From Odobenus rosmarus divergens (Eukaryota > Chordata > Mammalia > Carnivora > Odobenidae): a stretch of DNA of 64,000 nucleotides. Where the stretch lies: contig NW_004450302.1 in the NCBI RefSeq assembly GCF_000321225.1, positions 2,591,162-2,655,161 on the forward strand, read 5' to 3'. The position numbers were made by a program, and so were the translations under genes. This document shows, one piece after another, positions 45,201 to 54,523 of the stretch. Position 1 is the first letter of the stretch, and each line of letters begins with the position of its first letter. Under the pieces are notes generated by a model. It was not told where the DNA came from. It saw nothing but the letters and a program-made list of their open reading frames with translations, and did no database searches.

Positions 45201-48200
45201 CCCCGTCCAGAAGTCAAGTACGACCACCGCCCCTGTGCAGAGTGGGGCCAATGTGGTGAAGCTGACAGGTGGGGGCGGCAACGTGACGCTCACTCTGCCC
45301 GTCAACAACCTTGTGAACACCAGCGACTCCGGGGCCACCACTCAGCTTCTCACGGAGAGCCCCCCGACCCCACTGTCTAAGACTAACAAGAAAGCCAGGA
45401 AGAAGAGTCTCCCTGCCTCCCAGCCCCCTGTGGCTGTGGCCGAGCAGGTGGAGACGGTGCTGATTGAGACCACTGCGGACAACATCATCCAGGCAGGAAA
45501 CAACCTGCTCATTGTTCAGAGCCCCGGTGGGGGCCAGCCAGCCGTGGTCCAGCAGGTCCAGGTGGTGCCCCCCAAGGCCGAGCAGCAGCAGGTGGTGCAG
45601 ATCCCCCAGCAGGCCCTGCGGGTGGTGCAGGCGGCATCTGCCACCCTCCCCACCGTCCCCCAGAAGCCCTCCCAGAACTTTCAGATCCAGGCGGCTGAGC
45701 CGACGCCTACTCAGGTACCACACTCACCCTCTGCACCCACCTCCCTCTCCTTCGCACAGAATGGCTGACACTCTGTTCCCCCTTGGCTTGCTTGGAAAAT
45801 GATGCTGATGCATCTCCTGGTTTGACCTGAGTGTTGCCTGGGGTGGGCAGTGAGTGGCCATTTCTGCCGACACATGGGGTCTGTTCAGTTCAGAGGGTTA
45901 TGTACAGCTCATCCTTAGAAATCAGATGAGACGTCCCTATATACCTATATTGTGGTCCACTTTTTCTTTTTGGGGAGTCTTTTTTGGAGGGTGGGTAGGG
46001 GGCAGATACATACTTTTTTTTTTTTTAATAAAATTTAATTTTTTTTGATAGAACTACCTACTCAGAACGGTAGCAAGAAAAACGAATTTCAGTCAGAACC
46101 ATAGAATTTGATTTAAAGCAAGAAAAAGGAGAAAAATTCTGGTCATTGTTAATGGCAAGGAAAAAAATAGGAAGACACAACCCAGCTTGAAGGCAGGAAT
46201 ACTTAGGCTAGATCCATCTGGGATGTTAATAATTCAGTAAGAATGTTCTTATTGGGGGCTTATATGAAGGTGCCATATTACTCTGGAATCTATTTGGCCC
46301 TGTGAGGCGGTTTTATTCTTTGTGTATGCCTAGTAAATGCCAGAGATTATGCCCATGTTGCAGATGGGAGAACCTGGAACTCTGGAAGTATCCAAGAGCT
46401 CATGGGGCATAGATGACAAGAGCCAGGATTCAACTCAAATTTCTGACTTCAAAACCCCACGCTCCTTTCCACTTTTCACCTTGACTTGCTGTTTCTCAGT
46501 GTGGCCGGTGCTACAGTTAAAATTGAGAATAAGGTTGTTGTTGTTATTGTTAAGGCTCTTTTTAAATATAAGAATATAGCTCCTGCCATTGAGGAATTTA
46601 TAATCTGGAGTTGTCTGGAGAGAGAACTGAAGCATCACAGTGAGTGACAGTGGGGAGTTGTGTCCTCTCCTGGGTGGAGAAGGAGTGCCCTTGAGATTGA
46701 GCTATGGACATGGAAGTCACACAGGAGAAAATCTGAGGCCTGCCCTGGAATGCCTCCTCCATCCTGGCATATTAAGTATTACCAAGTGATTTTCTTTACA
46801 CTGTTTAATTTACTTACTAGAATTCCTATGAGGTTCCATTACCAGACCTACCTTACAGATGAGGAACTGAGGTGATAGCTCAGGTGCACACATCCTTGGC
46901 GGTACCTCCCCTCCCTTCCCTGAGGTCCCATATCTTGAGATTGATGGAGGCAGGGCTTAACCCAGGTCTTCCTAAGGAAATAATCATACATATGCAGAAA
47001 GTTTTAGTTACATTATTTCTTAAAGAAGACATAGTCTTCCAATATCCTGAGGTGCTATATATTACATAACTAATACTCTCTTAACCGTAGATGTCGGCAG
47101 TTTACAGTCTTACAGCTAACTAAATTCCTAAAAGTGGGGCAAAGCATATGCCACATTCAGAGATGGGCAGTCCACAGCCCGAGGTCAAATCTGGCCTTCT
47201 GTTTTGTAAATAAAGTTGAACTGGAATGCAGACATTGGAATGCCCGTGTGCGCTGCATTTGCACTACAAGGCAGAGACCTCATCATGACCTGCAGAGTTT
47301 AAAATATTTACTGTCTGCCCTCTACAGAAAAAGTCTGCTGACCCCTGCTCTATATTATAAACAAAAAATTGTTCTAGTAACAGAAACTTGAGATACACAG
47401 AAAATAGCAATGATAAGCAAAAGGAGCACGATAAGATGTGTCTGTTCATTAAGAGATGACATGAGGTTTGTTTCTTTGCTTTTAACTGAGAAACAATCCC
47501 AAATAACCCAGGAATTAAAAATAACTAAATCAAAATCACAGCAGGATTTTTTTTTTTTTTTAATAAATAACTTTTTGCTCCCGGATCATTTGAGTGTAAG
47601 TTGCCCCCATAATCCCTGTCACTTCCAAATGTTTTATAGAAAGTGTCCCATTACACGCAAGGACATTCTACATGACAACAATACAGTTAGCAATGAAACA
47701 CGCTAATGTCTTTCGTTCCCCAGTCTTTACTTGATGTCCACGACCTTGACACTTTTGAAGGCTACAGGCCAGTTATTTGGAATATGTTCCTCAGTTTAGG
47801 TGTGTGTGATGTTTCCTCATGACATATGGGTTGTGTGTTTTTTGTGGCTTGTTTTTTGTTTGCTTTGGTTTTTTTGCAGAAATACCGCAGACATGATGCT
47901 GTGTTCTCACTGTACCCTAAAAGGGGTGCGTGATTTCAGTTTGTCTCAGTACTGGGGACAATTAAAGTGATGTTCGCCAGATTTCTGCACCTTTTTTTCT
48001 TTGTAATGAATTAGTATTTAGGAGGGAGATACTTTGAGATTATGTAAATATCCCATTCCTCATCAGACTTTTTCCTACTTGTTTTAGTATCTTTTATTAT
48101 GATAGAGATTTTCTTAAAATTAATGTTTTGTTTTAGAAGAACTTTCTATTTACAGAAAGGTTGCAAAGGGAGTACAGATAGTGTCTGTTTCCCTCTCGCT

Positions 48201-51200
48201 TGGTTTCCCCAATTGTTAAACATCATACAGGTACCTTTGTCAAAACGAAGGCACTGACATTGGCACGTGACTCTTAACTAACTTCACACTTGGTTTGGGT
48301 ATCACCAGCTTTTCCATTTATGTTCTCTTTCTGTTCCAAGATCCACTCCACATACCACGTTGCACTTCGTGGGCATGTCTCCCCAGGCCCCTCAGGTGAT
48401 AGCTTTTGGTCCTTGTTTTCCATGATCTTGACAGTCGTGAGCTGGATGGGTCAAATATCCTACAGAACTTCCCCCACTCCGGGGTTATGGGCTTTTGGAA
48501 AGAATACTACAGAGGTGACATGGCCCTCTCACATTATATGAGGAGTACGTGATAGCCACATGATGTCCTGGTGATGCCCTGTCCCTGATGTTAACCTTTA
48601 GCGCTGATTAAGGCAGTGTTTGCCAGGTCTCTTCATTGGAAGTGGCTACTTTTCCCTTTCTCTGTTCTTTAGAAGGGAGTTGCTAAGTCTCCCGTCTTCG
48701 GGGGTGGGAAGAAGAAGTATCTATGTAATATTATTTGGAATTCTTCTATAAGGAAAAGTTTTTTCTTCTTTGTTCAGTTTACTTTTTCAGTCATTTATTT
48801 ATAGCAGTAGGGGCTCATGTGTATTTGTTTTATACTTTGGGTTATAAGACAGGATCATGTTATTTATTTTGTTGCTAACATTGTTCCAGCTTCCGCCGTT
48901 TGGAGTGCTTTGAAGATGGCCCCTGTATCCCCTGGCCTACTCCCACCTTTTGTTGTTGTTTTTTTAAAATCAGCTTTGAGATATTCACGTGCTATGAAAT
49001 TTACCCTTTTAAAGTGTACAACTCAGTGGGTTTTAGTATATTCACAGAGTTGTACACTCATCCCTGCTGAGAACATTTTCTTCCCCCCAAAAGAGACCTT
49101 TAGTAGTACCTCCTCATTTCCCCTTTCCCCCCAACTCCCCTGGCAACCATGAATCCATTTTTTTTGTCTCTGTGAATTTGCCTATTCTGGACATTTTGTT
49201 TAAATAGAATCTGACAGTAAGTGATCTTTTGCAACTGACTTTTTTTTTTAAAGATTTATTTATTTATTTTGAGAGAGTGAGAATGAGAGAGAGAGAGAGT
49301 ACATGAAAGGGGGGAGGGTTAGAGGGAGAAGCAGACTCCCTGCTGAGCAAGGAGCCCGATGTGGGACTCGATCCCAGGACTCCAGGATCATGACCTGAGC
49401 TGAAGGCAGTCGCTTTTTTTTTTTTTTTTAAAGATTTTATTTATTTGAGAGAGAGAGAATGAGAGATAGCACGAGAGGGAAGAGGGTCAGAGGGAGAAGC
49501 AGACTCCCTGCTGAGCAGGGAGCCCGATGCGGGACTCGATCCCGGGACTCCAGGATCATGACCTGAGCCGAAGGCAGTCGCTTAACCAACTGAGCCACCC
49601 AGGCGCCCTGCAACTGACTTCTTTCACTTAGTAATAGTGTTTTCAAGGTTCACCCCTGTTGTGGCAGGTGTAAGTGCTTCATTCCCTGTATTTCTTAGCC
49701 CCAGCCCTGGGACCAACTGTTCTTGGAGAGTGCAGTAACGGTTGTTTAAATATGTCATTCTCTTCTCCATTTGTTTGTTTATGTCAATAGGGACTATTAG
49801 GTTTCCATTTTATTCAGTGGGTTGTAGTCCATTAGTATTAAGATTTTGATGTTCAAGTTATCCCGTTTGGCCAGTGGGAGTGCCCTCAAGTTGGCTCCTG
49901 TGTCCTTTTCCCATGGTACCCCCGTTCCTTGAGGATCTTCTTACTTGCTGGTACCACAGATGTTCCAATCTCTTCTTGTACTCTCCCTGCCCCCAAACCT
50001 GGAATCAGCTCTTTTCTCCAAGGAGCCCTGGTTCCTTTTAGTGGAGCATATTTAGAAGCGAAAACCCAGGTGCTGGTTGAGCTCATGCCCCTGGAGTGTT
50101 GCTGCTCCCAGCCCTTCTCAGCGGACACAGCCAAGAACTATATATAAATATACATACATATATATGTACACACATGTAATGCCTGGATATATAGATATAG
50201 GTATGGACACACACGATACACACATTTGTATCTATATTTCTCTTTATATCGAAACCCAAGAGTTGCCACAATGCCTCTGATTCCTATCTAGTGCCACACA
50301 CTTCATTCTAGTTTCTCCCTTTCCATATTTGTAACCTTCTCCTGACAGTGAGAAACCTTGCTTCTTTTAGCCTTAATATATTCCATGTGGACACGCTCCT
50401 CAGCCTGCTGGGCCGGCGACACCCGGGCCGGACACCCGGGCCGGCCGCTGTCGTCACTGCTCCACAAAAGCCCTCCTTGTCCCATTCAGGCTCTAACGTG
50501 CATATCTTGACGCCTTTTGAGACACACTCCCAAATTTCCCTCCGGCAAGCCTACACCACCTTATACTCCCGCTCCTGATGTAAGAGTAAGTGCCCGTCTC
50601 CCTTATGTCTCACCAGCGGTGAGCATTATATTTTATTTTGTCCATCTTTGCCAGTCTGAGGTGGAGAACAACTGTTTCTCATTGATCGTGCCTCCTAAGA
50701 GCTGTTTTCATTTGTTTGGTGGTCTTTCACGGTGCATCTTTTCTGAGGTCACCATTTCGCTGCCTTCTAATTCTCTAATTCTGAGGGCTGGTGTTGTATT
50801 TTTCCATGCTAAGTAAATTCAGTGTTTAGTTTCCAGTCAGCAGTCAGCATTTTGCTACCTTAGTACGGGGATGCCATCGGCAGTGTGAATGTAGGTCTGG
50901 GCCAGTTGCCGAAGACTTGGGTGGACCAAGAGGCGCCCCCACTTCTCACTTGGGCGGTGAGGGCGGTGACACTGCATTCAAAGGTGTGGGGGCATGGGGC
51001 ACAGTCTGTCCTGGGGCACTGACCCTTTTTCTCCGGCCCTTCCAGGTCTACATCCGTACGCCTTCCGGTGAGGTGCAGACGGTCCTTGTCCAGGACGGGC
51101 CCCCGGCAACAGCTGCAGCCACCTCTGCCACCACCTGTAGCAGCCCTGCGCCCCGTGCTCCCCATCTGAGTGGGACCAGCAGAAAGCACTCGGCCGCCAT

Positions 51201-54200
51201 CCTCCGGAAAGAGCGCCCCCTGCCAAAGATCGCCCCCGCCGGGAGCATCATCAGCCTGAATGCAGCACAACTGGCGGCCGCGGCCCAGGCCATGCAGACC
51301 ATCAGCATCAACGGTGTCCAGGTCCAGGGCGTGCCTGTCACCATCACCAGCACCGGCGGTGAGGGGAGGGCCCCTGAGCCAGAGTGTGGGCAGTGGGCCT
51401 GTTTGTCCCGCCCACGAGAACTGTGGGCCAGCCTGGGGTTGCCAGTCACCGCAGCGAGGACACTGCCCATCATTTGCCTGGCCCCTTCTAGCTTGAGAGC
51501 ATGTCCACTTGGTCCTTACAGTTGCCCTGTGAGATCATCTAAGATACGTGTTGGCCCCACCTGACAGCTGAAGATCTTGGAATATGATGGAGACATAAGA
51601 TGTACTCAGGAAAACTCCAACTAACATATACATGCAGATTAGTCTGATACAGACCCGAGAGAGATGTTCAAGGGAGGTTCCAGGTAAAGGGACATTGAAA
51701 GAAGGCTTCTAGAAGGAGACAGCCTTGAGTTAAGGTGGGAAGGAGAGGATGGAGCCTTTGGCAGCGGGAATGGCTTGCCCTGCACTTTGTTTCGGTAGTT
51801 CTATTTGGTAGTATTTACAGTGCGAAAGCGCCTTGCACATAATCGAGGGTACACTGTAGCTACGTAGCAAAAATGGTTCCTTGCACTGTAGCAGCGTGTT
51901 CTTTAACTGGGTGAAGAGCACTTTTCAAGGTAGTGGAAGCTCTCCGAATCTCCTCTCTTCATCCTTAAATGAGTTTACAGCACTTAAGGCATTGTGCATC
52001 TGGGTTAGGGGCATGGGATGCATCCACTCAGAGAGACACCAGTGTTAGGTAAGTGACACTCCCCCTGCTTGGGAATGGCTTTATGCAAGTCGTAGAGGAC
52101 TTGATTTTGTCCTGGTTTCTCATTCTTAGTACCAAAAATCCCTGGAGACCTTCCTGAGAGCAGAGTTGGTATCTCACGAGGGCCTGAGCTTGGAGGAGTT
52201 TCCGAAGAAACACCAAGACAAGCCAAGACAGGAACTTTCCCCACTGAAGTCACGTGGGCAGTGTAGTGACTCAGGACACCGACCGTGACGTCAGCTGCCT
52301 GGGTTCAGATCCAGGTCCTACCAGTGATTAGCTATGACCTTGATATGTTATTGAGCCTCAGGTTCCTCAACTATAAAAGAGGGATAACGGTGTCTGATTT
52401 ATGGAGTTGTGAAGGCTAAGCAAGTTAATACATTTGAAGCCTCGAAAATGGTATGTGGCACATAAGAGCCTCACAGAAACAGGAGCTGCCGCCACGACCA
52501 CCTTTATCGAGGGCAGAAGGGCGTCTGGCTTCCGCACCCTCAACTGTGCCCCCCTCTGCCCCACAGGGCAGCAGCAGCTGACGGTGCAGAACGTCTCCGG
52601 GAACAACTTGACCATCAGTGGGCTAAGCCCCACCCAGATCCAGCTGCAGATGGAGCAGGCCCTGGCTGGAGAGGCCCAGCCTGGGGAGAAGCGGCGCCGC
52701 ATGGCCTGCACGTGCCCCAACTGCAAGGATGGGGACAAGAGGTAACGTGGGGCTGGGGGTAGTCCAGACCAGCAGCCTGGCCCATGCCCCGTTCCCCCAG
52801 CCCTTCTCTGGGCCGCAGGTGGAAGGGGAGGTCCCCCTCACCCTTGCTGTGCCCCCGGACCTGACCTCGCGTCCTCTCCCCATCCCGCCCTGCCTCCATC
52901 TTCTGCCTCCTCCCTCTCTCGGCTTCCCGCTCCCTCCGTCCCTACCCCTCAACCCAATTCCCAGGTCCGGAGAGCAGGGCAAGAAGAAGCACGTGTGCCA
53001 CATCCCCGACTGTGGCAAGACTTTCCGGAAGACGTCCTTGCTGCGGGCCCACGTGCGCCTGCACACCGGCGAGCGGCCCTTTGTCTGCAACTGGTTCTTC
53101 TGTGGAAAGAGGTTCACCCGGAGCGACGAGCTGCAGCGGCACGCCCGCACGCACACAGGTCTGCCGCCCATCCCCGCGGCCCCCTCCGGCCCGCACCCCC
53201 TCCGCTGCCTTCAGCAGCATCCCGACTCCTGGCCCTGCCGATGAACTGCCGCACGGAGCAAGAGCCACAGACTGTTCTCAGGGGGGCCAGGACAACCCCG
53301 GAAATTCCTTCAAGCCAGTCCTTTACTGCAGTGTTTCCCAGACGGAGGTCATTTACCTGACCCAGCCTCCACGACGTCTGCCAGAGCCACAGAGCTACTT
53401 ATTTAACCAGCCCTGGTGGAGAGGGCCAAGCACCATACAGTGCTTTTTACCCATGAACTCATTTAATCCTCTGAACGACTCTGTGGGGAGGCCTCTTTGA
53501 TTGTGCCCATTTGACTGAGGCCGAGAGAGGTGGCCGGGTCACCCAGCTAGTGACAGGTGGAGCTGGGTTCAACCCAGGCCCTCTGGTTCCCAGGTCCACA
53601 CTGCTAATCACGTTCCCACACTGCCTTTCCTGCTAGTATCTGCCAAATGACTTCCCTCACATCGTTTCACTGTTTTTACTCATTTGTGTCCAGTGCCATG
53701 TGTTTGACCCCGCAGGCTTGATATCATAGTTACATGTTTCAATGCACTGGCAAATAAATAGAGAAGTATAAAATAGAAAAACGTTCATCCGTCTACCACC
53801 AAACACTGCTGTGGGAATCTCCGGCGGCCCCCAGCACACACTTTGAGAACCGCTGCTAGAGCGAGGGCGTCCGTGAGCAGACCCCGGTCCTGGGACCGCC
53901 ATCCTGGGACCGGGGATGGGGCACACGACCCGAAGCCAAAGTCCCTGGCCGGTGGGGGGCAGGGGAGGGGGGCAGATCCTGCCCTGCCCCCCGCCCCCCC
54001 CCGGGGGCTAAAGAGTCACTACTCAGAACAGCGGTGGCGGACCAGCGAGGAGTGGGGCTTTCCTAGCAGGGGGAGGACATGGAGCCAGGGTTAGTCCCAG
54101 GGACGGAGCTCAGAAGGTAGCAGGTGATAGCCTTCCCTACACAGGAAGAGCCCTCATGCAGGTACAGGGGCCCACGTAGGGGCGCTTCAGGCAGGGGAGG

Positions 54201-54523
54201 GAGGATGGGAACAAAGGAGACGGGGAAGTGACGTCACATGGGGGCGCAGAGAAATGAGAACTGCCGAAGGGTTTTCATGAGTCGACCGTAGGGAGCGGAT
54301 GTGTAAGCAGGAGGTGGGTCGACCAGGATGGCGATGCCAGCTTTACAGGGTGACCCCCTCCCTCATCGGCTGGGACAGTGTCTGCACGTGGGCTTCAAGT
54401 GACGTGCATCTTGTCTTCCCAGGGGACAAACGCTTCGAGTGTGCCCAGTGTCAGAAGCGCTTCATGAGGAGTGACCATCTCACCAAGCATTACAAGACCC
54501 ACCTGGTCACGAAGAACTTGTAA
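30737..54523 (+). CDS. SP2: Sp2 transcription factor (complete gene, 7 coding exons)
   Basis: Join 30737-30743, 43942-44018, 44740-45714, 51046-51358, 52567-52741, 52965-53158 and 54423-54523. All introns are GT-AG and the joined frame is 613 codons plus stop, the length of human SP2. The nuclear protein has an Sp box ([14 protein letters not shown], residues 33-46), a long Gln/Ser/Thr/Val-rich transactivation part (to about 480), a basic KKARKK at 245-250 as possible nuclear signal, a Btd box (CTCPNC, 505-510) and three C2H2 fingers at 525-549, 555-579 and 585-607. Finger 1 has Leu541 where other Sp factors carry His at a base-contact position, matching the known weak GC-box binding of SP2. 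Family knowledge: SP2 is recruited to CCAAT promoters with NF-Y and is essential in mouse development. Met8 is a possible secondary start. Confidence 0.97.
31251..35109. other. SP2 intron 1, unique part
   Basis: No additional exon that I can support. An A-run lies at 32470-32488 and a T/G-rich run at 32656-32682. CGATTG|GTAAGT near 32390 is a good donor at the end of a non-repetitive block and could close an alternative 5' exon, but nothing confirms it. Confidence 0.4.
35110..36790 (+). repeat. Ancient interspersed repeat, family unassigned
   Basis: Begins with ATTCATTCATCCATTC and AAGCACCTACTATGTGCCAG, then GAACAGCAAGTGCAAAGGCC, ATATTTTGAAGGTAGAACCT, GCAGTTGGATATACAAGTCT and AGCCAAGTGGAGAAAGTGTT in order. 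I recognise this as one widely dispersed mammalian repeat, but I cannot name the family with certainty. It is interrupted by a Can-SINE at 36152-36346. Related text appears at 28915-29260 and about 37950-38260. Confidence 0.6.
36152..36346 (+). mobile_element. Can-SINE in SP2 intron 1
   Basis: Head GGCGCCTGGGTGGCTCAGTT, GAGTCTGCTTCTCCCTCTGA body, CT-rich stretch, AATAAATAAATAAATAAATAA tail. Perfect 16-bp TSD AAAGCTGTGAGGCTAG at 36136-36151 and 36347-36362: a young-looking insertion in sense orientation to SP2. Confidence 0.96.
36791..40485. other. SP2 intron 1, middle part
   Basis: No exon supported. Bases about 37950-38260 resemble the ancient repeat listed at 35110 (GAGCCATTTTGAAGGCTTTG). 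An A-run lies at 37359-37374. The 291-codon minus-strand frame at 38269-39144 has no family resemblance and is probably chance. Bases 39480-39900 are AT-rich, unique and unrecognised. Confidence 0.4.
40490..41130. repeat. CR1/L3-like ancient LINE relic
   Basis: Phrases such as GATCATTTAGTCCAGCTTCC, CACTCCAGATGTGGCCTGAA and TTTTTGGCAACCACATCTAG correspond to the CR1/L3 consensus text in order. A worn Can-SINE at 40672-40772 interrupts it. Very diverged. Confidence 0.55.
40672..40772 (-). mobile_element. Old Can-SINE fragment
   Basis: TAAACTCTACATCCAGCGTG, GGGGCTCCAACTCACAGCCC and GACCCAGCCAGGCACCTC match the older SINEC head in reverse. The A/T tail is short. Approximate TSD AAATCTTCCTTTT / AAATCTGCCTTCTT. 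Confidence 0.75.
41190..41420 (-). repeat. MIR-like SINE relic
   Basis: TAATTATTGACACCTCCCAG, CTGTCCTATAGATGGCACAG and GCCTGAGAGGGATGCCCCAG follow reverse MIR order but are diverged. Confidence 0.4.
41421..42213. other. SP2 intron 1, AT-rich unique segment
   Basis: No exon. Bases 41840-42170 carry several TAAT-core sites (CTTAATTATGCAC, AAATTAATTAAATAAC, CTTAATTAGCCC) in non-repetitive DNA. Might be an intronic regulatory element. Confidence 0.35.
42215..42244. repeat. (AC)15 microsatellite
   Basis: Uninterrupted AC run of about 30 bp in SP2 intron 1. Likely polymorphic. Confidence 0.95.
42545..42900. repeat. CR1/L3-like LINE relic, second segment
   Basis: GTCAGATGCCTTGTTGAAAT, TGATCATTGTCTCCTTCGG and GATTTTGCCAAGGATCAGTG follow the CR1/L3 text upstream of the segment at 40490-41130. 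Same family, much decayed. Confidence 0.45.
42901..43941. other. SP2 intron 1, 3' part
   Basis: No exon before the exon 2 acceptor (CCTTCCAACAG, ending at 43941). An A-run lies at 43054-43065. Unique, moderately AT-rich to about 43300, then more GC-rich. Confidence 0.5.
43942..44018 (+). CDS. SP2: SP2 coding exon 2
   Basis: Acceptor ends ...CCAACAG; donor CAG|GTGAGT is strong. Encodes residues 3 (last two bases) to 28: [20 protein letters not shown] then AASTTQ. Contains in-frame Met8, which would be the first ATG if another first exon were used. Confidence 0.97.
44019..44739. other. SP2 intron 2
   Basis: 721 bp, no recognised repeat. Its last 207 bases (44533-44739) are open in the exon 3 frame with an ATG at 44533, so intron retention or an upstream acceptor would keep the frame. 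Confidence 0.8.
44740..45714 (+). CDS. SP2: SP2 coding exon 3 (transactivation region)
   Basis: 975 bases, phase 0 at both ends, residues 29-353. Starts with the Sp box, then Pro-rich and Gln/Asn/Val-rich sequence, the acidic/basic NKKARKK patch and a Gln-rich end ([20 protein letters not shown]). VPIKPAP occurs twice (68-74 and 177-183). The donor CAG|GTACCA matches consensus poorly after position +3. Confidence 0.98.
45715..47569. other. SP2 intron 3, 5' part
   Basis: The exon 3 frame stays open for 17 codons past the donor and stops with TGA at 45766-45768; AATAAA follows at 46027-46032. MIR-like relics lie at about 46320-46480 (CCCATGTTGCAGATGGGAGA) and 46790-46960 (CCTTACAGATGAGGAACTGA). 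A-rich/T-rich runs are at 46012-46045 and 47548-47563. Confidence 0.6.
47145..47360. repeat. hAT-type MER element relic
   Basis: TTGTAAATAAAGTTGAACTG, TAAAATATTTACTGTCTGCC and AGTCTGCTGACCCCTGCTC belong to a well-known dispersed element with short terminal repeats, probably a hAT non-autonomous transposon. The exact family name is not certain to me. Confidence 0.5.
47570..50830. mobile_element. Old L1 fragments (L1M/HAL1-like cluster)
   Basis: Long stretches match old L1 3' region text: TTGTCAAAACGAAGGCACTG, TTCCAAGATCCACTCCACAT, TTGTTCCAGCTTCCGCCGTT, TTTTAAAGTGTACAACTCAG, AGTTGTACACTCATCCCTGC, GAGCCCTGGTTCCTTTTAG. Some blocks seem to occur twice (about 47700-48060 and 48420-48600), so at least two fragments are joined. 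Interrupted by a SINE pair at 49242-49609 and by a TA/CA-rich run at 50140-50225. No coding potential seen; strand not settled. Confidence 0.65.
49242..49609 (-). mobile_element. Tandem Can-SINE dimer in SP2 intron 3
   Basis: Two minus-strand SINEs lie head to tail. The first (49242-49414) ends in GGCAGTCGCTT, without the last part of the head, and runs directly into the T-tail of the second (49415-49609), which is complete. One TSD pair, GCAACTGACTT at 49231-49241 and 49610-49620, flanks the whole pair; no TSD separates the two. Confidence 0.9.
51046..51358 (+). CDS. SP2: SP2 coding exon 4
   Basis: Acceptor CCCTTCCAG; donor GCG|GTGAGG. Encodes residues 354-457 and the first base of 458: starts [18 protein letters not shown], ends [10 protein letters not shown]. 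Rich in Ala, Ser and Thr, with the basic [16 protein letters not shown] stretch in the middle. Confidence 0.97.
51359..52566. other. SP2 intron 4
   Basis: 1208 bp. A MIR relic lies at about 52265-52440 (GACTCAGGACACCGACCGTG, CCTGGGTTCAGATCCAGGTC, TTGAGCCTCAGGTTCCTCAA). Acceptor CTCTGCCCCACAG. Confidence 0.7.
52567..52741 (+). CDS. SP2: SP2 coding exon 5 (Btd box)
   Basis: Encodes residues 458-516 in part: [20 protein letters not shown] then [14 protein letters not shown], the basic EKRRRM and the Btd box (C505, C507, C510). Donor GAG|GTAACG. Confidence 0.97.
52742..52964. other. SP2 intron 5
   Basis: Only 223 bp, strongly C/T-rich before the acceptor (CAATTCCCAG). Open in the exon 6 frame throughout, so retention would not break the frame on its downstream side. 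Confidence 0.85.
52965..53158 (+). CDS. SP2: SP2 coding exon 6 (zinc fingers 1 and 2)
   Basis: Residues 516-581 in part. Finger 1: C527, C532, H545, H549, with contact positions K538, L541 and A544. Finger 2: [20 protein letters not shown] followed by the two His; its RSDELQR helix is the shared Sp/KLF type. TGE-linkers are intact. The donor CAG|GTCTGC is poor. Confidence 0.98.
53159..54422. other. SP2 intron 6
   Basis: 1264 bp. A MIR relic in reverse lies at about 53420-53610 (CATGAACTCATTTAATCCTC, GTCACCCAGCTAGTGACAGG). Bases 53800-53870 end in TTTGAGAACCGCTGCTAGAG, MER5-like. C- and G-runs lie at 53965-54005. The exon 6 frame stays open for 27 codons into the intron (stop 53242-53244). 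Confidence 0.7.
54423..54523 (+). CDS. SP2: SP2 coding exon 7 (zinc finger 3, stop)
   Basis: Acceptor CTTGTCTTCCCAG. Encodes [20 protein letters not shown] and then [12 protein letters not shown], stop TAA at 54521-54523. Finger 3 is C-X2-C with RSDHLTK helix. Confidence 0.98.

Noticed and set aside
44533..45768. Single 411-codon gene
   Set aside because: It is SP2 exon 3 plus flanking intron sequence; the conserved splice sites at 44740 and 45714 give the known SP2 protein.
52729..53244. Separate 171-codon zinc-finger gene
   Set aside because: This is intron 5 plus exon 6 of SP2 and read-through into intron 6, not an independent gene.
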